The notes under the pieces: generated by a model | What the model was told of the DNA's origin: nothing | What the model saw: only the letters and a program-made list of their open reading frames with translations | Database searches by the model: none | Assembly (NCBI RefSeq): GCF_002233755.1 | Contig: NZ_NIFO01000001.1 | Coordinates: 124,001-188,000 of the forward strand | Direction: 5' to 3' | DNA length: 64,000 nt | Source of the DNA: Acinetobacter piscicola | Lineage (GTDB): Bacteria; Pseudomonadota; Gammaproteobacteria; Pseudomonadales; Moraxellaceae | Translations under genes and position numbers: made by a program | Shown here: one piece after another, positions 1 through 8,578 of the stretch | Layout: each line of letters begins with the position of its first letter | How positions within the stretch are numbered: the first letter of the stretch is position 1

Positions 1-1
1 A

Positions 2-796
2 ATTGCTAAAGAATATGGTTTATATACCAAATTAACAGGTGGGCAACGTGTCGACATGTTTGGTGCACAAATTCACCAACTGCCTGAAATTTGGGAAAAA
101 CTCATCGCTGCTGGTTTTGAGTCAGGTCATGCTTATGGTAAATCATTGCGTACTGTGAAGTCTTGTGTAGGTAGTACATGGTGTCGTTATGGTGTAGACG
201 ACTCAGTCGGTTTGGCTATTTTCCTTGAAAATCGGTACAAGGGCTTGCGTTCACCGCATAAATTAAAAATGGCGGTTTCGGGTTGTACTCGTGAATGTGC
301 CGAAGCACAAAGTAAAGATGTGGGCGTGATTGCGACTGAAAAGGGCTGGAATTTATATGTCTGTGGTAATGGCGGGATGAAACCACGTCATGCAGAATTA
401 TTGGCTTCAGACTTGGATACGCAAACTTTAATTAAGTACATCGATCGTTTCTTTATGTTCTATATCCAAACAGCAGATCGTTTACAACGTACTTCGGTAT
501 GGCGTGACAACATGGAAGGTGGTTTGGACTACCTTAAAGATGTTGTAGTCCATGATTCGCTTGGTGTAGCAACTGAACTTGAATACCGTATGAGTCATGT
601 AGTGGGTACATATCAAGATGAATGGCGCACTGCGGTAGAAGACCCTGAAGTACGCAAACGCTTTGTGACCTTTATCAATGCAAAAGCAGAACAACAACAA
701 GATCCGCACATTCAATTTGCAGAAGTTCGTGGTCAAATTCGCCCAAAAACTGAAGCAGAACGAGATAGTAGCCGTATTCCTGTAGTTGAAGCTTAA
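2..796 (+). CDS. nirB: Nitrite reductase [NAD(P)H] large subunit, C-terminal part (partial at window edge)
   Basis: This is the C-terminal ~264 residues of the assimilatory siroheme nitrite reductase, which reduces nitrite to ammonium in the cytoplasm. The reading frame is open from base 2, so the start lies outside the window. The siroheme/[4Fe-4S] ligand motifs are visible as SCVGSTWC (C-x5-C) and SGCTRECAEAQ (C-x3-C), the NirB sulfite/nitrite-reductase arrangement. The N-terminal FAD/NADH-binding part is not visible here. It is followed after about 137 bp by a gene that fuses a NirD domain to a flavoprotein, then by nasA, so this is a nitrate/nitrite assimilation cluster. Identification is firm; whether the missing N-terminus is full length cannot be seen. 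Confidence 0.93.
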   Translation: MAKEYGLYTKLTGGQRVDMFGAQIHQLPEIWEKLIAAGFESGHAYGKSLRTVKSCVGSTWCRYGVDDSVGLAIFLENRYKGLRSPHKLKMAVSGCTRECAEAQSKDVGVIATEKGWNLYVCGNGGMKPRHAELLASDLDTQTLIKYIDRFFMFYIQTADRLQRTSVWRDNMEGGLDYLKDVVVHDSLGVATELEYRMSHVVGTYQDEWRTAVEDPEVRKRFVTFINAKAEQQQDPHIQFAEVRGQIRPKTEAERDSSRIPVVEA

Positions 797-851
797 CAAA
801 TTAAGGTATTCAAACTTTTCATGTTCTTAACCCTCTTTGTTTTCTCTCTGA

Positions 852-884
852 GCTTTGGTTTTAAGTGCTACTTTAAAACCAAGC
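852..884 (+). other. Hairpin between nirB and the nirD-fusion gene
   Basis: The arms GGTTTTAA (857-864) and TTAAAACC (873-880), extended by CTT/AAG-type pairs, form a stem around an 8-base loop. No T-run follows, so it looks like an RNA-processing or stability hairpin inside the nir transcript rather than a terminator. It could also be a weak attenuator. Confidence 0.35.
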
Positions 885-933
885 GCAAGAGAAAATATGA
901 GGTAGATAGAAAAGTTTAAAAAGGATAAAGACG

Positions 934-2559
934 ATGACAATTTTAAAAGATATGAATGAACTGGATTGGTTAGATATTTGCGCTTTGGAAGACATTACTC
1001 CAAATACAGGTGTCGGTGCGTTGTTGGATGATCAACAAATTGCAATTTTTAGGGTAGGCAGCGAAAAGCGTGTTTATGCTTTAAGCAACCAAGACCCATT
1101 CAGCAAAGCCTTTGTAATGTCTCGTGGCATTATTGGAGATTTACAAGGTGAGCGTGTCGTCGCTTCTCCAATTTACAAACAACATTTCAGCTTGGCAACA
1201 GGCCGTTGTTTGGAAGATAAAGACCAAAAACTTTTTGTTTTTCCAAGCAAAATTGAGAATGGCCGTGTGCTCATTAGCCCAACACCACAAAAAACTTATA
1301 TTACCAATAATGGAACTTCTCAAGAAAAAATGAAGCTGGTTCTGATTGGAAATGGTCTGGCAGGCATGCGTTGTTTGGAAGATTTGTTAGATATGGCACC
1401 TGAGCGTTATGAAATTACCGTGATTGGTGAAGAACCATGGGGTAACTATAACCGTATCATGTTGTCACCAGTATTATCGGGCGATAAAACCATTGATGAT
1501 ATTATGTTGCATCCACATGCATGGTATAGCGATAAAAATATTCGCTTTATCGCAGGCGATCCAGCAGTGCGTATCGACCGTCCACGTAAGCATGTTTATA
1601 CCGAAAAAGGTTTAATGGTGGATTATGATCGCCTGATTTTAGCAACAGGTTCAAAGCCATTTATTCCACCAGTAAAAGGCGCTGATTTAAAAGGTGTACT
1701 CAGTTTCCGAGACATTTACGATGTCAACAGCATGCTTGATTATTGCAAATCTAAAAAGAATGCTGTGGTGATTGGTGGTGGCTTATTGGGTTTAGAAGCG
1801 GCGTATGGTTTAAAACAACGTGGCATGAATGTGACCGTTTTACATCTGATGGATCGCATTATGGAGCGTCAATTAGATGGTAAAGCAAGCCAAATGCTAC
1901 GCCATAGCATTGAGCAAAAAGGTATTTCGATTATTACTGAAGCCAATACTGAAGAATTAATTGGTGTAGACGGACATGTCACTCAAATTAGACTTAAAGA
2001 TGGCACTATTTTAGATGCAGACTTAGTGGTTTTTGCTGTGGGTATTCGTCCAAATATGGCTTTGGCACAAAGTGCAGGCTTACGTTGTAATCGTGGTGTA
2101 TTGGTGAATGACACCATGCAAACGTATGACCCGAGTATCTATGCTGTTGGTGAATGCATTGAACATCGTAATCAGACTTTTGGATTGGTTGAGCCATTAT
2201 GGGGACAAGCATTCATTTGCGCATCACATTTAGCAGAGCATGGTAGTTTAACCTTTAAAGCACCAACTGTTCCGACACAGTTAAAAGTCAGTGGTTGTGA
2301 TGTGTTCTCAGCAGGTCGTATTGATTTAGAAAATAGTGAGCCTAAAGAAGATTTTGAAGACATTATTTTGAATGATGAAAAACGTCAGATTTATAAACGC
2401 ATTATTATTCAAAAAGATAAGGTCGTCGGTGCAGTATTGTTTGGTGATACTGAAGATGGTGTTTGGTATGCAGAATTAATTTCGGATCAAACCTCAATTT
2501 CTTCTATTCGCAATAAATTATTGTTTGGTAAGGATTTTGCATTAAAGAAAGCAGGGTGA
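934..2559 (+). CDS. NirD-like small subunit fused to FAD/NAD(P)H reductase (nitrate/nitrite assimilation)
   Basis: The 541-residue protein has two parts. Residues ~10-117 match the nitrite reductase small subunit NirD (motifs DDQQIAIFRVG, LSNQDPF, VASPIYKQHFSL). As in E. coli NirD, it has the Rieske-like fold without cluster cysteines. After a short linker, residues ~133-540 form a pyridine-nucleotide-disulfide-type flavoprotein with two dinucleotide folds (LIGNGLAGMRC and VVIGGGLLGLEAAYG), resembling the N-terminal half of NirB. No BFD cluster or siroheme domain follows. The start is supported by AAAAGGATAAAG just upstream. Lying between nirB and nasA, it probably passes electrons from NAD(P)H to NasA and/or NirB, a role NasB plays elsewhere. 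The electron acceptor is inferred, not shown. Confidence 0.85.
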   Translation: MTILKDMNELDWLDICALEDITPNTGVGALLDDQQIAIFRVGSEKRVYALSNQDPFSKAFVMSRGIIGDLQGERVVASPIYKQHFSLATGRCLEDKDQKLFVFPSKIENGRVLISPTPQKTYITNNGTSQEKMKLVLIGNGLAGMRCLEDLLDMAPERYEITVIGEEPWGNYNRIMLSPVLSGDKTIDDIMLHPHAWYSDKNIRFIAGDPAVRIDRPRKHVYTEKGLMVDYDRLILATGSKPFIPPVKGADLKGVLSFRDIYDVNSMLDYCKSKKNAVVIGGGLLGLEAAYGLKQRGMNVTVLHLMDRIMERQLDGKASQMLRHSIEQKGISIITEANTEELIGVDGHVTQIRLKDGTILDADLVVFAVGIRPNMALAQSAGLRCNRGVLVNDTMQTYDPSIYAVGECIEHRNQTFGLVEPLWGQAFICASHLAEHGSLTFKAPTVPTQLKVSGCDVFSAGRIDLENSEPKEDFEDIILNDEKRQIYKRIIIQKDKVVGAVLFGDTEDGVWYAELISDQTSISSIRNKLLFGKDFALKKAG

Positions 2560-2628
2560 AGTAGTCTCCCTAATTCCTTTTTAAAAGAGTGGAATGTTCT
2601 AACCCTAAACAATTTAGGTATTGAAGTC

Positions 2629-2708
2629 CCTTCTCCCTTAGGGAGAAGGTTAGGATGAGGGGGATTTTTAATATAAAACCTCCCCCTACCCCCTCCTGAA
2701 AGGAGGGG
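2629..2708. repeat. REP/BIME-like pair of palindromes between nir and nas genes
   Basis: Two GC-rich palindromes lie in AT-rich surroundings. CCTTCTCCC-TTA-GGGAGAAGG occupies 2629-2649 and CCCCTCCT-GAA-AGGAGGGG occupies 2690-2708. The sequence between them also self-pairs (GAGGGGGATTTT with AAACCTCCCC). The paired-hairpin layout just after a stop codon is that of REP/BIME elements. A function in transcript stability or termination is inferred. Whether other copies exist in the genome cannot be seen here. Confidence 0.6.
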
Positions 2709-2739
2709 AAATAAAAGCTTTATCAGGAGCGAAGCAGAA

Positions 2740-5544
2740 ATGAATAGTATCCCTGTAATGGAACTGCATAGCTCCACAGAAGAAATGATTAAAACCACAC
2801 AAACGACATGCCCTTATTGCGGTGTGGGGTGTGGTGTAACCGCAACAGTTCAAGAAACTGCTTTAGGGCAAAAAGTATCTGTTGTTGGTGATGTTAATCA
2901 TCCATCAAATTATGGAAAGCTTTGTATTAAAGGCAGTAATTTAGCAGATACAATTGGTTTGGAAACACGTGTTTTGCACCCCATGTTAGGGCGTAAAACT
3001 CATTCAGAAACAAAAACTTTAAGCACGCATAGAACACAAACAGACTGGGATACAGCGACTGATTTAATCGCCAATAAATTTCAACAATATATTGACCAAT
3101 ATGGTCGAGACAGTATCGCTTTTTATGTTTCTGGTCAGCTTTTGACTGAAGATTATTATGTCGTTAATAAATTCGTAAAAGGTTACCTCGGTACAGCCAA
3201 TATTGATACCAATTCAAGACTATGCATGTCGTCAGCAGTAGCGGCACATAAACGTGCTTTTGGTGAGGATTTAGTTCCTGCAAGTTACCAAGACTTTGAA
3301 CATACCGATATGGTGGTTTTAGTCGGTTCAAATACCGCTTGGTGCCATCCTGTTTTATACCAACGTATTATGCAAGCGAAAGAAAAGCGGGATTTATTCG
3401 TGGTGGTCATTGATCCACGGTTTACCGCAACTTGTGAAGCTGCTGATTTACATCTCCCCATTCTGATTGGTCAAGATGTTCGATTATTCAATGGCTTATT
3501 GCAGTATTTACATCAAAATGGTCATGTCGATGCTGAGTTTGTAGAGGCGCATACCCAAGATTTAAAAGCTGCTCTCGAAGCTTCTCAATCGGAAGCTGAT
3601 ATTGCTGAAGTTGCAGCTAAAACAGGAATTTCACTGGAAAAATTACAGTTATTTTTTGAGAAATTTGCACAAACTAAAAAAGTGATGACACTGTTTTCAA
3701 TGGGGGTGAATCAATCTTCTCGTGGCGTAGACAAAGCCAATAGCATTATCAATTGTCATCTTTTGACTGGAAAAATTGGTCACTTAGGTGCTGCACCATT
3801 CTCAATGACAGGTCAACCGAATGCCATGGGCGGACGCGAAGTGGGTGGTCTTGCCAATATGCTCGCAGCACACATGGATCTAGGCAATGAACAACATCAA
3901 CAGTTGGTTCAACAATTTTGGCAAAGTCCAATCATTGCAGATCAAGTTGGTTTAAAGGCTGTTGATCTTTTTGAAGCTGTTGAAAGCGGAGAAATTAAAG
4001 CGATTTGGATTATGGCAACCAATCCTGTGGTGAGTTTACCCAATGCAGATCAAGTCAAACGTGCTTTGGAAAAATGTGAGTTTGTGGTCGTTTCTGATAT
4101 TTGTAAAGACACCGATACCACGCAATATGCCGATGTATTGTTACCTGCACTAGGGTGGGGTGAAAAAGAGGGTACGGTCACCAATTCCGAGCGTCGTATT
4201 TCAAGACAACGTGCCTTTTTAGACAGTCCAGAGCAAGCCAAAGCAGACTGGTGGTCTGTTTCACAAGTTGCTAAAAAATTAGGATTTGGTGGTTTTGATT
4301 TTGAAAATAGTCATGACATTTTCAAAGAGCATGCTCAACTTTCTGCTTACCAAAATGCAGAGATTTCACAACCTTCAGAGACAGCAGTTTTCCGTTATTT
4401 TAATTTACAAGGTTTAACTGATTTATCCATAAATGAATACAATCAACTCGAACCTACACAATGGCCTATTTTAAATAAAAATCAACAAGATGGTGCGGTT
4501 GCTCAGTTATTTTCAAATGGGCAATTTAGTTACGCAGATCGAAAGGCAAAGTTTATTGCAACAATAGCGATTGATCCTGTAAATCAAGTTGATAGTGAAT
4601 ATCCTCTAATTTTAAATACTGGGCGGATTCGTGATCAGTGGCATACCATGACCCGTACAGGTTTATCAGCCAATTTAAGTACACATAAAGCTGAGCCTTT
4701 TTGCGAAATTCACCCGAATGATGCTTTGAAATATGGTTTGAAAGAAGGTGAGTTGGTCGAGATTAAATCGGCTTGGGGAAATTGTGTATTGCGTGCGGTG
4801 CTGAGTGATAATATTCGCCGAGGACAAATATTTGCTCCAATTCATTGGAATGATCAATTTGCTTCAGATGCACGGGTTGGCAAAGTGGTTAATCCTGTCG
4901 TAGATACAATTTCAGGAGAACCTGAATTTAAACATACACCTGTGATGATTCAACCATTTTATACCCAATGGCAAGGCGTGTTTTATGTAAGAGAAGGCTT
5001 TGAACATCTCGTCAAAGATACGATTGAGGATGTTGTGTGGTGGACAAAAATTCAAACGGCTAAAGCAGTACGTTATGAATTGGCAGATCGTCGTCGATTT
5101 ACCGAAACCACAGCACAATTGAAAAAGCTTTTGCCATTTGATGATGAAAGTTTTGAATGGTTAAATCTTGAAGATCAAACTGCACATATTAGTCATAGCG
5201 TGGTGTTGCAGGATGGGCATTTGATTGCCAGTTTATACATTGCACCAAAGGCGTTATTGCCAGATCGTGATTGGGTGGCAAGTCTCTTTAAGCGTGAGCG
5301 TTTAAGCGCAATGCACCGCAAAGCTTTACTAGCAGGGCAAGCAATGTCGATGGGTGAAAGTGAAGGGCCTTTGGTGTGTAGCTGCTTTAAAGTAGGTAAA
5401 AATCGAATTATCCAAACCATTAAAGAAAAGAATATTACCAATGAAAAGCAAGTCACAGCATGTTTAAAAGCAGGTGGGAATTGTGGTTCATGCTTACCAG
5501 AAATTCGAGGATTAATTAAGGCGTATCAGACAGAAACAACTTGA
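2740..5544 (+). CDS. nasA: Assimilatory nitrate reductase catalytic subunit with C-terminal BFD-like [2Fe-2S] domain
   Basis: Cytoplasmic molybdenum enzyme reducing nitrate to nitrite. The N-terminal [4Fe-4S] motif TCPYCGVGCGV continues to a fourth cysteine in GKLCIKG, followed by the molybdopterin oxidoreductase core (TNSRLCMSSAV, GVNQSSRGVDKANSI, TGQPNAMGGREVGG) and the molydopterin-dinucleotide-binding domain (LNTGRIRDQWHTMTRTG). The last ~60 residues form a BFD-like domain (VCSCFKVG ... CLKAGGNCGSCLPEI) supplying a [2Fe-2S] cluster, as in Klebsiella-type NasA. At 934 residues the length fits this domain set. The start has AGGAG ten bases upstream; in-frame ATGs at residues 7 and 16 are possible alternatives, all before the first cluster motif. 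It works with the upstream reductase and NirB. No twin-arginine signal is present, consistent with cytoplasmic assimilation. Confidence 0.93.
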   Translation: MNSIPVMELHSSTEEMIKTTQTTCPYCGVGCGVTATVQETALGQKVSVVGDVNHPSNYGKLCIKGSNLADTIGLETRVLHPMLGRKTHSETKTLSTHRTQTDWDTATDLIANKFQQYIDQYGRDSIAFYVSGQLLTEDYYVVNKFVKGYLGTANIDTNSRLCMSSAVAAHKRAFGEDLVPASYQDFEHTDMVVLVGSNTAWCHPVLYQRIMQAKEKRDLFVVVIDPRFTATCEAADLHLPILIGQDVRLFNGLLQYLHQNGHVDAEFVEAHTQDLKAALEASQSEADIAEVAAKTGISLEKLQLFFEKFAQTKKVMTLFSMGVNQSSRGVDKANSIINCHLLTGKIGHLGAAPFSMTGQPNAMGGREVGGLANMLAAHMDLGNEQHQQLVQQFWQSPIIADQVGLKAVDLFEAVESGEIKAIWIMATNPVVSLPNADQVKRALEKCEFVVVSDICKDTDTTQYADVLLPALGWGEKEGTVTNSERRISRQRAFLDSPEQAKADWWSVSQVAKKLGFGGFDFENSHDIFKEHAQLSAYQNAEISQPSETAVFRYFNLQGLTDLSINEYNQLEPTQWPILNKNQQDGAVAQLFSNGQFSYADRKAKFIATIAIDPVNQVDSEYPLILNTGRIRDQWHTMTRTGLSANLSTHKAEPFCEIHPNDALKYGLKEGELVEIKSAWGNCVLRAVLSDNIRRGQIFAPIHWNDQFASDARVGKVVNPVVDTISGEPEFKHTPVMIQPFYTQWQGVFYVREGFEHLVKDTIEDVVWWTKIQTAKAVRYELADRRRFTETTAQLKKLLPFDDESFEWLNLEDQTAHISHSVVLQDGHLIASLYIAPKALLPDRDWVASLFKRERLSAMHRKALLAGQAMSMGESEGPLVCSCFKVGKNRIIQTIKEKNITNEKQVTACLKAGGNCGSCLPEIRGLIKAYQTETT

Positions 5545-5588
5545 TTTTAATCTAAATGAATTTATGGGTTAGTGCATTTTAAACAACC

Positions 5589-5623
5589 GATAAGCAAGTA
5601 AGTACGATACTTACTTGCTTATC
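5589..5623. terminator. Perfect 16-bp inverted repeat between convergent genes
   Basis: GATAAGCAAGTAAGTA and its exact complement are separated by CGA, between the stop of nasA (+) and the stop of the small membrane protein gene (-). Its position between convergent genes suggests a bidirectional terminator. There is no strong T-run on either side, so it may be partly rho-assisted. Confidence 0.6.
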
Positions 5624-5629
5624 AACTAG

Positions 5630-5797
5630 TTATGGAAGAAGCATGTTTGCTGAGTCAGCGCCAATTGAAACGATAACACCAATCATGAAGAAACCACAGA
5701 AGATAGAAAACCATACAATCATACGCTTGAAATCTTTATCTGAAATTGAGCTATCAGCATATTTTTGCGGTTTTTTTGGGTCTTGATCGTTATTCAT
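5630..5797 (-). CDS. Small single-span membrane protein (55 residues), unknown function
   Basis: A short minus-strand gene begins MNNDQDPKKPQKYADSSISD and ends in NMLLP. A charged, proline-containing N-terminal stretch of about 26 residues is followed by a strongly hydrophobic segment (about residues 27-46, from MIVWFSIF to GVIVSIG), then a short tail. It should therefore be an inner-membrane protein with one transmembrane helix. The gene is convergent with nasA and shares the perfect hairpin at its 3' end. An inverted repeat lies ~85-120 bp upstream (5882-5917) and matches one near the MocR gene. The balanced composition, clear topology and terminator support it as a real gene. I do not recognise the family. 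Confidence 0.65.
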   Translation of the reverse strand: MNNDQDPKKPQKYADSSISDKDFKRMIVWFSIFCGFFMIGVIVSIGADSANMLLP

Positions 5798-5881
5798 TAC
5801 ATCATTCTCTGAATGCTTATCTTGAACAAATTATGTGTTGTAAATGAATTGTTCGGTAGATACAAAATTTAAGAAAAAAAA

Positions 5882-5917
5882 TATAACAGATCAGCTTTAA
5901 AATTCAAATCTGTTATA
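5882..5917. promoter_or_regulatory. Inverted repeat TATAACAGAT...ATCTGTTATA, copy A
   Basis: Perfect 10-bp arms (5882-5891 and 5908-5917) are separated by 16 bp, in the gap upstream of the small membrane protein gene and downstream of the MocR gene. The same arms, with spacing changed by one base, recur at 7553-7589. The similarity extends into the preceding A-run and part of the spacer. Candidate operator, or a small mobile/duplicated palindrome. Confidence 0.5.
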
Positions 5918-6014
5918 AAAATAGATACTGTTACCCAAATCATTATTTGAACTTTTATGGGGCTGTACTTTTATTCATATATCATGATAGCTAATTTAGC
6001 AACGTGTATAAAAA

Positions 6015-7436
6015 TCATTCAACTTTTTCAAAGTGCAGGGTGATTTGTTGTTGTAAATCACCAATAAGTAATTCTAATGCAGTTTGAATCCGAGTATTGA
6101 TTTCAAATGAACAATTGATACGAATATGATTTTTATTTTGCGTCGTTGCATTGAACAAAATATTGGGTGCAACGCTGATATTTTTTTCAAGTAGACGTTG
6201 ATAGAGCAAAGTACTATCCAAATATTCAGGAAGTTCGACCCATAGAAAGTAACCTGAAGGATAATATTCAACGCAGCATTGTGTCGGTAAATATGTATTT
6301 AAATAATTAAAATATTGTTTTTTCAGCCTTTGTAAGGTTGAACGAAGGGTTCTAAGGTGTTTTTCATAATGACGGTGTGGTAAATACTCGACTAAAGCAT
6401 TTTGAATAAATGAATTGACTGAAAGCGTGCTCATGAGTTGGATATGTTGAATATGTTCTGAATATTTTCCCGCATAGACCCAACCGATACGAAAGCCTGC
6501 CCCTAAGGGTTTAGAAAAAGATGAGCAATGTAAAATGAGGTTTTGTTGATCAAAATACTTCATTGATAAGGGTTTTTTATTTCCATAATAAAGTTCTTCA
6601 TACACATCATCTTCAATGAGATGAATTTGGTGTTGATGTAATATTTTCGCTAATTTGAGTTTAATATCATCATTCACCGTAAATCCAATCGGGTTTTGAC
6701 TATTTAACATCATCAAACAGACTTTAATTGGGTACTTTAAAATCGCCTGTTCAAATGCTTCAATATCAATACCATCAACAGGATGTTCTGGGATCGTAAT
6801 CACTTTTAAACCTAAACGTTCAGCCGCTTGCCAAGCGCCGTAAAATAAGGTTTGTTGTAATAAAATATAGTCACCCGGTTGCGTGACAGCCTGTAAGGAT
6901 AAATTCAGCGCATCTAAACCGCCAGAAGTAATCACAATATCGGATGGATCGGTAGGAATCCCTTGCATAGCATAACGTTGAGCAATTATTTTTCTTAATT
7001 CATAGTTTCCTGGTGGCAAACTGGGCGTTTGTTCATAGCTACGTCGTTGTTTGGCAAGTTGCCCAAGTGTTTGGATCAATTTAGCAGAATAGAGCAGTTG
7101 ACTATTGGGAAAGGCTGATCCTAAAGGAATAATATGCTCTGATTGAGTCGATTTTAAGTATTTGAATACAATCGAGTTAATTTCAATTTTGTGACTGATG
7201 GCAACATGTTTTTCTATCGTATGACTTTGATTTTCTGCAACGAAATAACCTGATTTTTCTTTAGAATAAATTAAGCCTTGTGCTTCGAGTTCTTGATACG
7301 CATTCATCACCGTAATTAAACTAAAGCCAGATTGTTCAACTTGCTGTCTTAAAGAAGGAAGTTTTTCATGTGCTTGCCATGTTTTATTTTCAATGAGTTG
7401 TTTTAAATGTTGCGCAAGTTGTTCAGATTTATACAT
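6015..7436 (-). CDS. MocR-type regulator (GntR winged helix fused to class I aminotransferase domain)
   Basis: A 473-residue PLP-binding transcription factor. Residues ~1-70 are a GntR winged helix (EKLPSLRQQVEQSG, LITVMNAYQELEAQGLI), followed by a linker. From ~110 to the end is a fold-type I aminotransferase domain containing TSGGLDALNLSLQAV, NSQNPIGFT, IEDDVYEELYYG and the PLP-lysine motif SSFSKPLGAGFRIGW (lysine near residue 310). MocR proteins sense PLP or amino-acid derivatives and often control a neighbouring gene. No vitamin B6 gene is adjacent. It is divergent from an unrecognised gene at 7754, and two matching inverted repeats (5882-5917, 7553-7589) flank it. What it regulates is unknown. 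It could be a PdxR-like or amino-acid-responsive regulator; the family call is firm. Confidence 0.88.
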   Translation of the reverse strand: MYKSEQLAQHLKQLIENKTWQAHEKLPSLRQQVEQSGFSLITVMNAYQELEAQGLIYSKEKSGYFVAENQSHTIEKHVAISHKIEINSIVFKYLKSTQSEHIIPLGSAFPNSQLLYSAKLIQTLGQLAKQRRSYEQTPSLPPGNYELRKIIAQRYAMQGIPTDPSDIVITSGGLDALNLSLQAVTQPGDYILLQQTLFYGAWQAAERLGLKVITIPEHPVDGIDIEAFEQAILKYPIKVCLMMLNSQNPIGFTVNDDIKLKLAKILHQHQIHLIEDDVYEELYYGNKKPLSMKYFDQQNLILHCSSFSKPLGAGFRIGWVYAGKYSEHIQHIQLMSTLSVNSFIQNALVEYLPHRHYEKHLRTLRSTLQRLKKQYFNYLNTYLPTQCCVEYYPSGYFLWVELPEYLDSTLLYQRLLEKNISVAPNILFNATTQNKNHIRINCSFEINTRIQTALELLIGDLQQQITLHFEKVE

Positions 7437-7552
7437 AAAAGGTGACCCGAAAACTTAAATTAAAATTTAGCCTAAGATATGGATAAAACTGGAATAAACT
7501 TGTAAATCAATTTTTATTCACCAAACCGAAAACCAAATATCCATAAGAAAAA

Positions 7553-7589
7553 TATAACAGATCTGTGCTGAAACAATAAATCTGTTATA
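7553..7589. promoter_or_regulatory. Inverted repeat TATAACAGAT...ATCTGTTATA, copy B
   Basis: The same 10-bp perfect arms as at 5882-5917 (7553-7562 and 7580-7589, 17-bp spacer) lie in the intergenic region between the divergent MocR gene and the gene at 7754. It sits ~115 bp upstream of the MocR start and ~165 bp upstream of the other start. This is a suitable place for an autoregulatory operator. The protein that binds it is inferred. Confidence 0.5.
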
Positions 7590-7753
7590 CATATATTTTA
7601 TTTTTTTGTAGCTATATCTTCATTGTTTAACACGCCAAAATGACACCAATCATTCAAGTTTGATGAGTTTGCATAAGTCATATTCATCATGGTTAATGTA
7701 TTTATGATCAATGTTTTTTGTTCAAATGAACTCATATTTATAATGGTGAAGAA

Positions 7754-8578
7754 ATGTTTGTTACAGCGCAATTGAAGTCTCTTTCTGAGTTTGTGGACGA
7801 GAATGTGTTATCCGCAAAAACACAGAATATTCTAGAATTATATTATTTAAATTTGGAAGCTACATTGCTCAGAGCGAAAGTTTTGAGAGAATTCTCTAAA
7901 ACTCAATCGTACTCAATCATCCAAAGTAAAATACTTCCAGAGCAAGCCAGTTTAGCGTATCTATTCGCACCGTTTATTTTATCAAATTTAAATAAAACAG
8001 TGATTTATACAACACCAGCATCATCTGCTGTGATGAATGTTTTAAATCATTACTATCAAGCAGATCAAAAGTATTCATCTGAACAAAAGCAAAACTCAAA
8101 TCCAAACAAGGTTTTAGACGCTTTAAATATTTTTTTGGATATTCAAAGTTTAGCGTTGAGTGATTCAGATTTTATTTATTTAAATGTGATCAAAGCACTG
8201 TGCCGAGCAGATGTTTCGACGATTTTTCTTATTACAGATCTAAAGTTGGATCTTAAAAAAGTTTTAGAAATCGAATCATTTTTTAATGTAAGAATTCTTC
8301 AAATCAGAACACATGCGGAGCAGTACATTCCAGACAGTTCAGCACTCAATATAAACCATTTATTATTTAAAAATAAGAATGCATTTTATACCGATTTATG
8401 TAGCCAATTTTCATATATCAACGCGCAACTGTTACAACATTGTGATCAATATCGTTTTGATCAAGCTCAACATTTAATCGAAGATATGTTCTATTCAGAG
8501 CATATTATAGAAAAACTTTCGGTTTATTCTGAATATATGCAAACATGTTTACAGCAGGAAAAAGCAGTGTTTATTTAA
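7754..8578 (+). CDS. Hypothetical protein (274 residues), divergent from MocR regulator
   Basis: I do not recognise this gene. The protein has no signal peptide and no clear transmembrane helix. The N-terminal ~60 residues look helical (LELYYLNLEATLLRAKVLREF). The middle has alternating hydrophobic stretches that could be a Rossmann-like alpha/beta core (NKTVIYTTPASSAVMNVL, STIFLITDLKLDLKKV, NVRILQIRTHAEQY). The C-terminus is again helical. No catalytic motif stands out. GAAGAAATG at the start gives only a weak ribosome site. A stem followed by T residues at 8709-8748 lies downstream. The neighbouring MocR regulator and shared intergenic palindrome suggest it could be that regulator's target, an inference from position only. 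Confidence 0.6.
   Translation: MFVTAQLKSLSEFVDENVLSAKTQNILELYYLNLEATLLRAKVLREFSKTQSYSIIQSKILPEQASLAYLFAPFILSNLNKTVIYTTPASSAVMNVLNHYYQADQKYSSEQKQNSNPNKVLDALNIFLDIQSLALSDSDFIYLNVIKALCRADVSTIFLITDLKLDLKKVLEIESFFNVRILQIRTHAEQYIPDSSALNINHLLFKNKNAFYTDLCSQFSYINAQLLQHCDQYRFDQAQHLIEDMFYSEHIIEKLSVYSEYMQTCLQQEKAVFI

Noticed and set aside
5589..5623. Perfect inverted repeat as a transposon end
   Set aside because: It sits exactly between two convergent stop codons, which fits a shared terminator better.
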